Shown: positions 1-7,436 of the stretch, one piece after another
Position numbering within the stretch: the stretch's first letter is position 1
Layout of the letters: every line of letters starts with the position of its first letter
NCBI GenBank assembly: GCA_023664775.1
Contig: JAMPEW010000030.1
Span: forward strand, 1 to 37,087
Direction: 5' to 3'
DNA length: 37,087 bases
Source: Clostridium sp.
GTDB taxonomy: Bacteria; Bacillota; Clostridia; Lachnospirales; Lachnospiraceae
Position numbers and translations under genes: made by a program
Notes under the pieces: generated by a model
Database searches by the model: none
What the model saw: only the letters and a program-made list of their open reading frames with translations
What the model was told of the DNA's origin: nothing

Positions 1-246
1 ATGTGAGGTATTCTTGCGGTCTTAAAAAGTTGCAATTCAAAATACACATACCGTTTGGCTGCATAAGGCTGTGTCCTCAAACAACAGTCCGTGCCCCACA
101 TAATAGAAAAGCAAAATATCAATATGCTAAAGATAGCCGGTAACCATAAAAATACAAAATATAAGAGACTTGTCAGTGTAATTTTATGTGTGCCTTAAAT
201 CCTTACTGTGGCAGCCCCATTTTTTTAGTGGACAGCCCTTTTTTTA
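1..246. other. Non-coding left edge with a tandem T-tract repeat
   Basis: I see no convincing gene here. The last 40 bases hold two imperfect copies of a 20-base unit, GTGGCAGCCCCATTTTTTTA at 208-227 and a close variant at 228-246. Each ends in a run of seven or more T. They directly precede the first gene. They could be a weak termination zone for something left of the window, but neither copy forms a strong hairpin. Confidence 0.4.
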
Positions 247-291
247 TTGTGTAAAATGGGGTTCATACAAAATAATGAATGGAGGAGGGCT

Positions 292-1266
292 ATGTGGGCT
301 TACACGGTTATCATTTCTATTTTTGCACTTTATTTTGCAGGGTTGTTCTTTTCTTTTATAAAGCTTTTGGTTGGCTGGAGTTGTGGATTTAGACTTTATT
401 GTTTTGAAACGTTATGGTTTAAATTTTATGATGAAGAATGTAAAAAAGATAATGAAAGAAAGTTTAAATATATAACAAATTGTCAAATGACAAAGGGAGA
501 TTTTATATACGATTCGGTTGGCGGATTTTTTCTTAGGCTTATAATAGTGATGTGCGTAATAGAAGTGCTTATGCTTTTTATTTGTGTTAAGACGTACAGA
601 AATGAGCTGGTTACATTACAAGACGTAGTATATTGCTTTTTTTTAATGCAAACTGCATTTCAACTGATTTTTATAGGTGAGCATATTTATACAACTGTGA
701 ACAAATATGCAAATAAGGAAAGAAAATTGGATTACTGGATTAAAAAAATTTGTTACCAATGGTTGTATGAAGATAAACCTTTGGAAAGTATTTCTATGCT
801 TCCCCATTGGCAGCTTGGGTACAAGGCTACATTAAAGGATAAAATGGATTATGAGCATATAAGGTTTTATCAAAAGCTCCTTTTAGGAGATTATGAAAGA
901 ATGCGACCGATTGCAGAGTTTTATGAAAATTATTTATATAGCAGTCCTACTGTGAAACAAATTTATAATTACTGTGATATAATTTTTTATTTTTCATTTG
1001 TTGAAAAGAATGTTGAAAAAGCAAAATTTTATTACGATAAGACAGAGTTTGTATTTAAAGAATCTAAGCTTGTATACATAAACATGGTTAATGCTTATTA
1101 TGAATGTTATATATTGGAACAAATGGAGCAGGCGAAAACAAAAGCTGTTGAAACCTTGGAATTGTGCAATAAAGCTAAATTAGGGACTCATAAGGCTGAA
1201 AGAAAGCTGCTGGGGGATTTGCTCGGTTATATTGAAAATGGCATGTGTAAAGAGGATGCTGAGTAA
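292..1266 (+). CDS. Membrane protein with TPR-like C-terminal region, unknown function
   Basis: I do not recognise a family. The protein (324 aa from this start) begins directly with a hydrophobic helix (residues about 1-28). Two more likely membrane helices follow near 76-100 and 110-135. The C-terminal half is soluble and rich in paired amphipathic helices with Tyr, Glu and Lys, similar to tetratricopeptide repeats, which suggests protein-protein contacts. The frame is open further upstream to a TTG at 247. I chose ATG 292 because GGAGGAGG at 281-288 precedes it closely and the TTG has no ribosome site. The gene lies 27 bases before a histidine kinase gene, so the two are probably cotranscribed. 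The protein may modulate that kinase or be one of its outputs, but this is inference from position only. Confidence 0.75.
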   Translation: MWAYTVIISIFALYFAGLFFSFIKLLVGWSCGFRLYCFETLWFKFYDEECKKDNERKFKYITNCQMTKGDFIYDSVGGFFLRLIIVMCVIEVLMLFICVKTYRNELVTLQDVVYCFFLMQTAFQLIFIGEHIYTTVNKYANKERKLDYWIKKICYQWLYEDKPLESISMLPHWQLGYKATLKDKMDYEHIRFYQKLLLGDYERMRPIAEFYENYLYSSPTVKQIYNYCDIIFYFSFVEKNVEKAKFYYDKTEFVFKESKLVYINMVNAYYECYILEQMEQAKTKAVETLELCNKAKLGTHKAERKLLGDLLGYIENGMCKEDAE

Positions 1267-1293
1267 CGATACCGCAGACGGAGGAACGGTGAT

Positions 1294-2415
1294 ATGTCAC
1301 AAATTATAGACAGGCTTATTATATTGTTTTTATCGCTGTATTTGTTTTATTGTTCAGGGGAAGCTGCTGTGGCAGATTCTTCTTGGGGAAAGGGAATTTA
1401 TGTAAGTCCTGTAGTGTTATTCCTCGTTTTAGTGATATTTGTGTGCCTGCTTTGTTATGTTGACAGCAGGAAAAATAAAGGTATAATAGTGCTTATTTAC
1501 AGCTTGGCGGCAGTTTTTATGCCGTCGTTTGCTGTTTTATCCCCTGCCATTATATACGACATATATGGCAGCCGCTTTATTTTTCAGGCGTTTATCATGG
1601 CTGTGGCAGTTATCAATGCAGGGAGATGCTATTCGGTAAAAATGCTTGTGGGCATAGGTATCTTAACCTGCCTTTCCTGCGTATTAAATTATAAAAGCAC
1701 GAAAAACGACAGGCTTTTTACTAAGGTTAAAAAAATCCGTGATGACGGACAGGAAAAAAATATGCTCCTTGCAGAAAAAAATAAGAGCCTCATTGAACAG
1801 CAGGACAATGAGCTTTATGTGGCAACCTTAAAGGAACGCAACCGTATAGCAAGGGATATACACGATAATGTCGGACATATGCTTACAAGGTCAATTTTGC
1901 AGACGGGAGCACTTATGACAATCTATAAGGAGGAGCCGTTACACGGACAGCTTTCTGCCGTGAAGGACAGCCTCGATATTGCGATGAACAACATAAGGGA
2001 AAGCGTCCATGACCTCCACGATGAGTCCATAGATTTGAAACAGGCGGTAAGCGACGTACTGCTGCCCCTTGCAGAAAAATTTGAGTATAAATTTGATTAT
2101 GATATGTCAGGCAGCGTCGGCAGGCAGTATAAATATGCAATCATAGGAATTGTAAAGGAGTCGGTATCTAACATAATAAAATACAGTAACAATGATATGG
2201 TTGACATAATACTAAGAGAACACCCTGCGATGTATCAATTGATTGTGCATGATTATTCAAAGCGGGCAAATAAAAGCGCTGCATGTGATATCAAATCAGA
2301 ACCCGGTATTGGACTGCAAAACATGCATGACAGGGTGAGTGGATTAAACGGTAATATTACAATAACAACAGAAAAAGGATATAAAATTTTCGTTACCCTG
2401 CCAAAGAAGCGTTAG
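1294..2415 (+). CDS. Sensor histidine kinase, NarX/DesK (HPK7) type
   Basis: This is a membrane sensor kinase of 373 aa. The N-terminal 135 residues form about four or five hydrophobic helices with short loops and no sizeable extracellular domain, as in intramembrane-sensing kinases. A short coiled-coil linker follows. The HisKA_3 dimerisation helix has the motif RIARDIHDNVGH with the phospho-acceptor His at about residue 190. The ATPase domain shows an N-box-like stretch (KESVSNIIKYS) and a G-box (GIGLQNMHDRV). Kinases of this type normally phosphorylate NarL-family regulators, so the natural partner is the NarL-type regulator at 3232 and not the OmpR-type gene in between. A GGAGG ribosome site precedes the ATG. 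The signal is unknown; cell-envelope stress is a common input for the group. Confidence 0.9.
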   Translation: MSQIIDRLIILFLSLYLFYCSGEAAVADSSWGKGIYVSPVVLFLVLVIFVCLLCYVDSRKNKGIIVLIYSLAAVFMPSFAVLSPAIIYDIYGSRFIFQAFIMAVAVINAGRCYSVKMLVGIGILTCLSCVLNYKSTKNDRLFTKVKKIRDDGQEKNMLLAEKNKSLIEQQDNELYVATLKERNRIARDIHDNVGHMLTRSILQTGALMTIYKEEPLHGQLSAVKDSLDIAMNNIRESVHDLHDESIDLKQAVSDVLLPLAEKFEYKFDYDMSGSVGRQYKYAIIGIVKESVSNIIKYSNNDMVDIILREHPAMYQLIVHDYSKRANKSAACDIKSEPGIGLQNMHDRVSGLNGNITITTEKGYKIFVTLPKKR

Positions 2416-2552
2416 CACAATATAAGGACATACAAAGAACATAATAAAGTACTATAATATATTGTGTTAGGATGCAGGCAAGGTCAGAGGTTAAGCTGTG
2501 ATAAGCGGAGCCGCTCTTTGCAGGCATAAGAAAACGTAAGGGGGAGGATAAC

Positions 2553-3230
2553 ATGTACAATATACTTTTAGTGGAGGACGACCTTCACATACGGGAGGCA
2601 ATCATGGACTACTTTTCCGAAAAGGGCAGTGACAGTATGAAGCTGTATTCTGCCATTGACGGCAATCGGGGTTTTGAAATGATATATGAGCAGGAATTTG
2701 ACCTTATTCTTCTTGACATTATGCTTCCGGGTTTGGACGGCTTTTCCTTATGCAGGGAAATAAGAAGGAAAAGCACTGTCCCGATTATATTCCTGACTGC
2801 AAAGGCAAGAGAGCAGGACGTGCTTTTTGGCTATGACCTGGGCTGTGATGATTACATGATAAAGCCTTTTTCCCTTGCAGAGCTGTTTGTTAAGGTTATT
2901 GCCATGCTGAAACGCTCAAAGGGACTTGTGGGTGCAAATCTGCTTACCTGTGGAGACATTTCCCTTAATCCTGCAACATATGTTGTTTGTGTATCGGAGC
3001 GTGAGGTAAAGCTTCCGCCCAAGGAGTATACATTATTAAAATATTTGTTGGAGCGTAAAAACAAGGTGATTGATAGGGAAACGCTGCTTGTAAACATATG
3101 GGGCTATGATTTTGACGGAAGCGACAGGGTTGTGGATAATCACATAAAAAAGCTGAGAAAGGCGCTGGGGACTTCCGGCAGCAGAATAAAGACGATTATA
3201 TCAAAGGGGTATAAAATTACGGAGGATTAA
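2553..3230 (+). CDS. Response regulator, OmpR/PhoB family
   Basis: This DNA-binding response regulator has 225 aa. The receiver domain occupies residues 1 to about 118, with the acidic pair ED at 8-9, phospho-acceptor Asp at about 55 (LILLDIMLPG) and the conserved Lys in the MIKPFS motif. The C-terminal winged helix (about 130-225) has the typical VWGYDFDGSDRVVDNHIKKL recognition segment. It starts at an ATG behind GGGGGAGGAT. The stop lies one base before the next regulator's ATG, so the two are translationally coupled. Its usual partner would be a HisKA-type kinase, but no such kinase is present in the window. It may receive phosphate from an unlinked kinase or cross-talk with the upstream one. 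A 137-base gap separates it from the kinase gene, so it may have its own promoter. Confidence 0.92.
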   Translation: MYNILLVEDDLHIREAIMDYFSEKGSDSMKLYSAIDGNRGFEMIYEQEFDLILLDIMLPGLDGFSLCREIRRKSTVPIIFLTAKAREQDVLFGYDLGCDDYMIKPFSLAELFVKVIAMLKRSKGLVGANLLTCGDISLNPATYVVCVSEREVKLPPKEYTLLKYLLERKNKVIDRETLLVNIWGYDFDGSDRVVDNHIKKLRKALGTSGSRIKTIISKGYKITED

Positions 3231-3231
3231 T

Positions 3232-3852
3232 ATGAGGGTCATTTTAGTAGATGATGATGCGCTTGTTGCAGTATCGCTGAAAACCATACTTGAAGCAAAT
3301 GGGGATATAGAGGTTACCGCCACAGGACACAGTGGTGAGGAGGCAATCAAGCTATATGGACAGTACAAGCCTGACGTTTTGCTGATGGATATAAGGATGA
3401 CGGGCATGAGTGGGCTTGAGGCAGGCGAAACGATACTTGCAGGGTATAACGATGCAAAAATTTTGTATCTTACAACCTTTATGGATGACGAGTATATCGT
3501 GAGGGCACTCAATATCGGAGCAAAAGGATATATTTTAAAGCAGGACTTTGAGGGGATTGTGCCTGCGCTTATGGCTGTGGCAAAGGGACAAAGTGTGTTT
3601 GGACAGGATATTGTTGAAAAGCTGCCCTGCCTTATGAGTAAAAAAGAAGCCTTTGATTATGAAAGCTATGGAATATCGGATAAGGAGTATGAGATAATCG
3701 TGGAGGTTGCGGCAGGAAAGAGCAACAAGGAGATTTCCGCAAAGCTTTTTTTAAGCGAGGGCACAGTAAGAAATTACATAAGCACCATATTGGAAAAGCT
3801 TGGGCTTCGTGATAGGACCCAGCTTGCAATTTTCTATTACAAGAACAAATAA
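3232..3852 (+). CDS. Response regulator, NarL/FixJ (LuxR HTH) family
   Basis: This response regulator has 206 aa. The receiver domain has acidic residues DDD near the N-terminus, phospho-acceptor Asp at about 53 (VLLMDIRMTG) and the conserved Lys in YILKQDF. The C-terminal LuxR-type helix-turn-helix (about 140-200) contains SNKEISAKLFLSEGTVRNYI, the normal recognition helix of the family. It starts one base after the stop of the OmpR-type regulator, so translation is probably coupled. As a NarL-type protein it is the expected partner of the HPK7 kinase at 1294. Its targets are unknown; the neighbouring signalling genes are candidates. Confidence 0.93.
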   Translation: MRVILVDDDALVAVSLKTILEANGDIEVTATGHSGEEAIKLYGQYKPDVLLMDIRMTGMSGLEAGETILAGYNDAKILYLTTFMDDEYIVRALNIGAKGYILKQDFEGIVPALMAVAKGQSVFGQDIVEKLPCLMSKKEAFDYESYGISDKEYEIIVEVAAGKSNKEISAKLFLSEGTVRNYISTILEKLGLRDRTQLAIFYYKNK

Positions 3853-3946
3853 GAAGTACAGTGTAAATTAAAATGAATGTTATTCAAAGCAATATTAAAA
3901 TTTAATTATTGTTACCATAAATTTTAGAAGATGATTCGTACATTAA

Positions 3947-3963
3947 GTGAGAGCAATTCTCAC
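3947..3963 (+). repeat. Short inverted repeat before sigma gene
   Basis: GTGAGA at 3947-3952 and TCTCAC at 3958-3963 are perfect inverted copies around a 5-base loop, ten bases upstream of the GGGAGG ribosome site of the ECF sigma gene. There is no T-run, so it is not a terminator. It could be a protein-binding dyad or a small 5' hairpin. Confidence 0.4.
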
Positions 3964-3985
3964 GTCATGGTTGGGAGGCTAATTT

Positions 3986-4588
3986 GTGACAGATGAGGAG
4001 TTTGCCTTATGCCTTGACCTCGTTTTAAAGGGCGACAAGGAGGGGCTTAGGAAAATATATGAGGCATACATAAAGCTTATCTACGCGGTTGTGTATAATA
4101 CGGTAGGCAGGCATGAGGACGCAGAGGATATAACCTCTGAGTTTTTTATCAAGCTTATCCGTGTGGCAAAAAGCTTTAAAAAGGGGTCGCCTCATAAAGC
4201 ATGGCTCGTGACAATAGCAAAAAATATGTCCGTGGATTTTTTAAGAAAAAACGGCAGGGAAATTTTGGTTGACATAAAACAAGATGACACGGAACAGAGT
4301 GAGGATGCCATTGACAAGGCCGCCCATAGCAAAAATGCAGTACAAAAGGGCGCAGGGAATGAAAATTCCGAGGTGGAGAACAAGGCTGTGCTTGCGGAGG
4401 ATATGCGGCAGGCACTAAAAACGTTGTCTCCGAAGGAACGGGAAATTGTCCACATGAAGCTTTTGGGCGAGCTTAGGTTTAAGGATATAGCAGAGGCTAC
4501 AAAGCAGCCTATGGGTACGGTAACATGGCTGTATAATCAGGGGATAAAAAAGCTAAGGAGGTGTCTGTCAGGCTATGAGAAAGAATGA
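3986..4588 (+). CDS. ECF-type RNA polymerase sigma factor
   Basis: This is a group 4 (ECF) sigma factor of 200 aa. Region 2 lies at about residues 15-85 and includes the AEDITSEFFIKLIR segment and the AWLVTIAKNMSVDFLRK segment, which is typical of -10 recognition. Region 4 (about 135-195) has the LSPKEREIVHMKLLGELRFKDIAE helix pair and a recognition helix ending in KLRRCL. The linker is longer and more charged than usual (about residues 90-130). The start is GTG 3986 behind GGGAGG; no ATG is better placed. Its 3' end overlaps the next gene by 14 bases, the usual arrangement of an ECF sigma with its anti-sigma. The target promoters cannot be read from this window. Confidence 0.92.
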   Translation: MTDEEFALCLDLVLKGDKEGLRKIYEAYIKLIYAVVYNTVGRHEDAEDITSEFFIKLIRVAKSFKKGSPHKAWLVTIAKNMSVDFLRKNGREILVDIKQDDTEQSEDAIDKAAHSKNAVQKGAGNENSEVENKAVLAEDMRQALKTLSPKEREIVHMKLLGELRFKDIAEATKQPMGTVTWLYNQGIKKLRRCLSGYEKE

Positions 4589-5351
4589 TAATATAGCAGA
4601 ATTGAACAGTGAAGCTTTGTCAGAGCAGGAAATGAACGCTTACCTTTCCATGACGGCTGAGGATACCCCTGATTTGTGGGACAGAATAGAGGAGGGCTTT
4701 GCCAAGGAAACAGAAAGTGTAATAAATAATGAAGACAACAAGGTTACGCCTATCACTGCAAGAAAAATAAAGACAAGGTATATTGGCATAATCGCTGCAT
4801 GTCTGCTTGCTGTTGTTATCGCAATTCCGGTTTTAAGCGGCGTGATGGGAGGCGAAAAAAAATCCAATGATTTTTTCAGCAAGAGCGATGAGATTGCATG
4901 TGATACTGCGGCAGCCATTGTACAGGAAGATACTGCCATAAGCGGCGATGCTTTAAATTATCCGGTATCTGACTCCGATTTAGGTGCAGCAGGGGATGAA
5001 GGTATTTTTCTTGATGCAACCGAAAGTGGCAATACGGCACAGGCAGCGGGAGATGCAAATGGTATGCAGAGCGCAGAGGAAAGTGTTGCGGAGCCTACGG
5101 ATAATTCGATTGAAAAATATATTATCGTTGACAATGCCGTATATGTATATGAGGGTGTGTATGTAAATGAATTGCCTGACGGATATACTGTTATAGGAAC
5201 GGTTCAAAAGGTAGACGGCGACTATCCCGATGAAAATTTTGAGGGCATGGGTCTTGCTGCCGGACTGAATATATATGGAAACAGCAGCGAGGAGGATATC
5301 ATATATATAGAGGTTCACGAAAATGGATATGAAAAATATATAAAAAAATAA
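4575..5351 (+). CDS. Putative membrane anti-sigma factor
   Basis: This 258-aa protein has a cytoplasmic N-terminal part (about 1-66), one transmembrane helix (about 69-90, RYIGIIAACLLAVVIAIPVL) and an acidic, low-complexity extracellular part with a small folded end (about 180-258). The N-terminal part contains helices like those of anti-sigma proteins, but no HxxxCxxC zinc motif. The 14-base overlap with the sigma gene and the topology are the main evidence for an anti-sigma role; sequence alone would not show it. The extracellular end (YIIVDNAVYVYEGVYVNELPDGYT) could be the sensing part. A strong hairpin terminator follows 30 bases after the stop. Confidence 0.7.
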   Translation: MRKNDNIAELNSEALSEQEMNAYLSMTAEDTPDLWDRIEEGFAKETESVINNEDNKVTPITARKIKTRYIGIIAACLLAVVIAIPVLSGVMGGEKKSNDFFSKSDEIACDTAAAIVQEDTAISGDALNYPVSDSDLGAAGDEGIFLDATESGNTAQAAGDANGMQSAEESVAEPTDNSIEKYIIVDNAVYVYEGVYVNELPDGYTVIGTVQKVDGDYPDENFEGMGLAAGLNIYGNSSEEDIIYIEVHENGYEKYIKK

Positions 5352-5381
5352 ATTATGAAAATAATTCCATAAAAATAAAGT

Positions 5382-5425
5382 CCCCTTTCGTATATTGATT
5401 ATAACAATATGTGAAAGGGGTTTTT
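5382..5425 (+). terminator. Intrinsic terminator that also pairs with the next gene's ribosome site
   Basis: The arms 5382-5397 (CCCCTTTCGTATATTG) and 5405-5420 (CAATATGTGAAAGGGG) pair over all 16 positions with two G-U wobbles and a 7-base loop. Five T follow. The 3' arm contains GAAAGGGG, the only credible ribosome site for the ATG at 5429. The hairpin therefore ends the sigma/anti-sigma transcript and, on readthrough, would hide the start of the VWA gene. Confidence 0.85.
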
Positions 5426-5428
5426 ATT

Positions 5429-7108
5429 ATGAAAAAAAATAAAAGAATTTTGTCAATATTGGTTTCGCTTTGTTTGGTCGCTTCCCTTTGCGGCTGTGGA
5501 AACGATGAAAAAAAGGGTGGAGAAAGGGAAGAAGGTACAACCGAGGGGGCCTATACACCGCAGCAATATGATACGCAACATTATGATACGGAAATGGCAA
5601 CTGAGGCAGCAGTGGAGGGCATGATGACGAATGATGCGGCCGGCGACTATGAAAACTGCGTCTTGTTATATCCGGAATATGAGGAGGACTACAATACAAA
5701 TGAGTACGATGATTTTGCGGAAAATTCGTGGATGTCAGTTGCAAATTCACCGCTTTCCACGTTTGGGGCTGATGTTGACACCGCCTCATATACACAAATA
5801 CGAAGCAATATAATGAACGGATATGAGGTTGCTCCGTCTCAGGTAAGAATTGAGGAAATGATAAACTATTTCCACTACGATTTAGAGGAGCCAAAGGCAG
5901 GAGAAAAATTTGGAGTTTATATGGAGTATGCGGACTGCCCTTGGTCGGAGGACACAAAGCTTGCGCTTATTTCGGTAAATACGGAGGCGATAGATTTTTC
6001 AGATGCGCCTGCCTCTAACATTGTGTTCCTTATAGATACGTCAGGCTCAATGTTTGACTCAAACAAGCTGCCGCTTGTACAGCAGGCACTTTGTATGCTT
6101 GCAGAAAATCTTACGGAGAAGGACACCATTTCCATCGTTACCTATGCAGGAAGTGATGAGGTCGTTTTGGAGGGTGCAAGAGGAAATGATTATTACACAA
6201 TAACGAAGGCAATTGAAGGACTTGAGGCATATGGCTCTACAAATGGTTCGGCGGGAATTAACACAGCATATGAGATAGCCCAAAAGTATTTCATAAAGGG
6301 CGGAAATAACAGAGTGATACTTGCCACTGACGGAGATTTGAATGTTGGAATAACAAGCGAGGGCGAGCTTGAAAGGCTTATTACCGAGAAGAAAGAAACG
6401 GGCGTATTTTTAAGCGTTCTCGGTGTCGGTTATGGCAATTATAAGGATAATAAGCTGGAAACGCTTGCAGACAAGGGAAACGGCAATTATTCATACATTG
6501 ATTCCGTATTTGAGGCAAAACGGGCGCTTGTGGATAATCTTGGCGCAAACATGATAACGGTGGCAAAGGATGTAAAGCTTCAGGTGGAATTTAACCCTGA
6601 AAATGTCAAGGGCTACAGGCTTATCGGTTATGAAAACAGAGTGATGGCGGCAGAGGATTTTAATGATGATACAAAGGATGGCGGAGAGATGGGAGCAGGT
6701 CATACTGTTACTGCAATATACGAGCTTGCGCTTTCTGATTCTGATATGGATATAAGCGAGGTTGACCTGAAATATCAAAATACAAAAAAGGATGACCTTA
6801 TATATGAAGAAAACGGTGAATACAAGGATGAGATTTTTACTTTAAGCATAAGGTATAAGGAACCGGATCAGGACGAAAGCAGTCTGTTGACATATGTTTG
6901 TGATAAGAATGCATATTCCGGGAATGGCTCAGATGATTTCAGATGGGCGGCTGCGGTTGCAGGGTTTGGTCTGGTACTCAAGGATAGTGAATATAAGGGA
7001 AGCTGTGACACAGAGCTTGTGCTGGAGCTTGCGAGATCCTGCGATTACCAAAAAGACGAATATAAAAAGGAGTTTATTGATTTGGTAAGCATGTATACCG
7101 ATATGTGA
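5429..7108 (+). CDS. VWA-domain lipoprotein (YfbK-like)
   Basis: This is a surface lipoprotein of 559 aa. It has a basic start, a hydrophobic stretch and a lipobox ending at Cys 23 (SLCGC), then an acidic, Thr/Glu/Tyr-rich linker to about residue 105. A YfbK-type N-terminal segment (STFGADVDTASY) follows. The VWA domain has an intact MIDAS motif DTSGSM starting at about residue 203, with a further conserved acidic site in ATDGDLN. A C-terminal DUF3520-like part ends in YKKEFIDLVSMY. Proteins of this type bind metal and protein ligands outside the membrane; the substrate is unknown. The frame also opens at GTG 5411, but ATG 5429 begins the signal peptide and has GAAAGGGG in front. Its position after a sigma/anti-sigma pair suggests it belongs to that regulon. 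Confidence 0.9.
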   Translation: MKKNKRILSILVSLCLVASLCGCGNDEKKGGEREEGTTEGAYTPQQYDTQHYDTEMATEAAVEGMMTNDAAGDYENCVLLYPEYEEDYNTNEYDDFAENSWMSVANSPLSTFGADVDTASYTQIRSNIMNGYEVAPSQVRIEEMINYFHYDLEEPKAGEKFGVYMEYADCPWSEDTKLALISVNTEAIDFSDAPASNIVFLIDTSGSMFDSNKLPLVQQALCMLAENLTEKDTISIVTYAGSDEVVLEGARGNDYYTITKAIEGLEAYGSTNGSAGINTAYEIAQKYFIKGGNNRVILATDGDLNVGITSEGELERLITEKKETGVFLSVLGVGYGNYKDNKLETLADKGNGNYSYIDSVFEAKRALVDNLGANMITVAKDVKLQVEFNPENVKGYRLIGYENRVMAAEDFNDDTKDGGEMGAGHTVTAIYELALSDSDMDISEVDLKYQNTKKDDLIYEENGEYKDEIFTLSIRYKEPDQDESSLLTYVCDKNAYSGNGSDDFRWAAAVAGFGLVLKDSEYKGSCDTELVLELARSCDYQKDEYKKEFIDLVSMYTDM

Positions 7109-7149
7109 AAGAAGTATTCTGTGACAGTGTGAAATCAAAGAAAAGGATG

Positions 7150-7182
7150 TGTCGTTTATGCATAAAACATGTCGTTTGTGCA
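7150..7182. repeat. Direct repeat, 13 bases with 20-base period
   Basis: TGTCGTTTATGCA at 7150-7162 and TGTCGTTTGTGCA at 7170-7182 differ at one position and are two helical turns apart. A weak promoter-like pair follows (TTGAAA 7190-7195, 17 bases, TTAAAT 7213-7218). The spacing suits binding of a dimeric regulator to one face of the DNA, for example an OmpR-type protein. Confidence 0.4.
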
Positions 7183-7189
7183 GCGTGAA

Positions 7190-7218
7190 TTGAAAATTTA
7201 TCCGTGTGTGTATTAAAT
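7190..7218 (+). promoter_or_regulatory. Possible sigma-A promoter in the VWA to GH13 gap
   Basis: TTGAAA at 7190-7195 is followed after 17 bases by TTAAAT at 7213-7218. Transcription would start near 7225 and could end at the terminator 7319-7358, giving an RNA of about 130 bases. The match is modest and the region may simply be the 3' untranslated part of the VWA gene. Confidence 0.3.
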
Positions 7219-7225
7219 TTGGAGC

Positions 7226-7384
7226 ATGGTTGAAAATTTTATTCTACTGCTCTGTATGTTGATAATCTTCGGCACACACCTTTATTCGCCCGGTTCAGGG
7301 CATGAACGCATAAAAAGAAAGCCGTACGCCTCTTATTTGGTGGATGGCTTCTTTTTTTACCTTGTCACTGATGTATATTTATGA
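7226..7384 (+). CDS. Possible small membrane peptide (very uncertain)
   Basis: An ATG at 7226, two bases after a GGAG, opens a frame of 52 codons ending in TGA at 7382-7384. The first 17 residues are hydrophobic (VENFILLLCMLIIFG) and the rest is basic and aromatic. The frame reads through the terminator at 7319-7358, which argues against it. The ribosome site is also too close to the start. I list it because it fits a candidate promoter at 7190-7218. Confidence 0.12.
   Translation: MVENFILLLCMLIIFGTHLYSPGSGHERIKRKPYASYLVDGFFFYLVTDVYL
7319..7358 (+). terminator. Intrinsic terminator
   Basis: AAGCCGT (7319-7325) pairs with ATGGCTT (7344-7350). Inside it, CGCC (7327-7330) pairs with GGTG (7339-7342) around an 8-base loop. 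A C and seven T follow. It separates the VWA unit from the glycosidase gene. Confidence 0.8.
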
Positions 7385-7397
7385 TAAAATACATCAG
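7363..7397 (+). promoter_or_regulatory. Candidate promoter with overlapping dyad operator
   Basis: TTGTCA (7363-7368) and TAAAAT (7385-7390), 16 bases apart, form a plausible promoter for the glycosidase gene. A perfect 9-base inverted repeat, CTGATGTAT (7368-7376) and ATACATCAG (7389-7397), starts at the -35 box and ends just past the -10 box. A bound repressor would block polymerase, which would suit a sugar-responsive gene. It could instead be a low-GC hairpin. Confidence 0.45.
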
Positions 7398-7436
7398 AAT
7401 TTTTGAAAATGCACATACAGGAAGGGAGACAATAAA

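Noticed and set aside
2416-2552. Inverted CACAATAT/ATATTGTG around a TATAAT before the OmpR-type regulator
   Set aside because: The arms are short, the loop is 35 bases, and there is no -35 box. It may be chance in AT-rich DNA.
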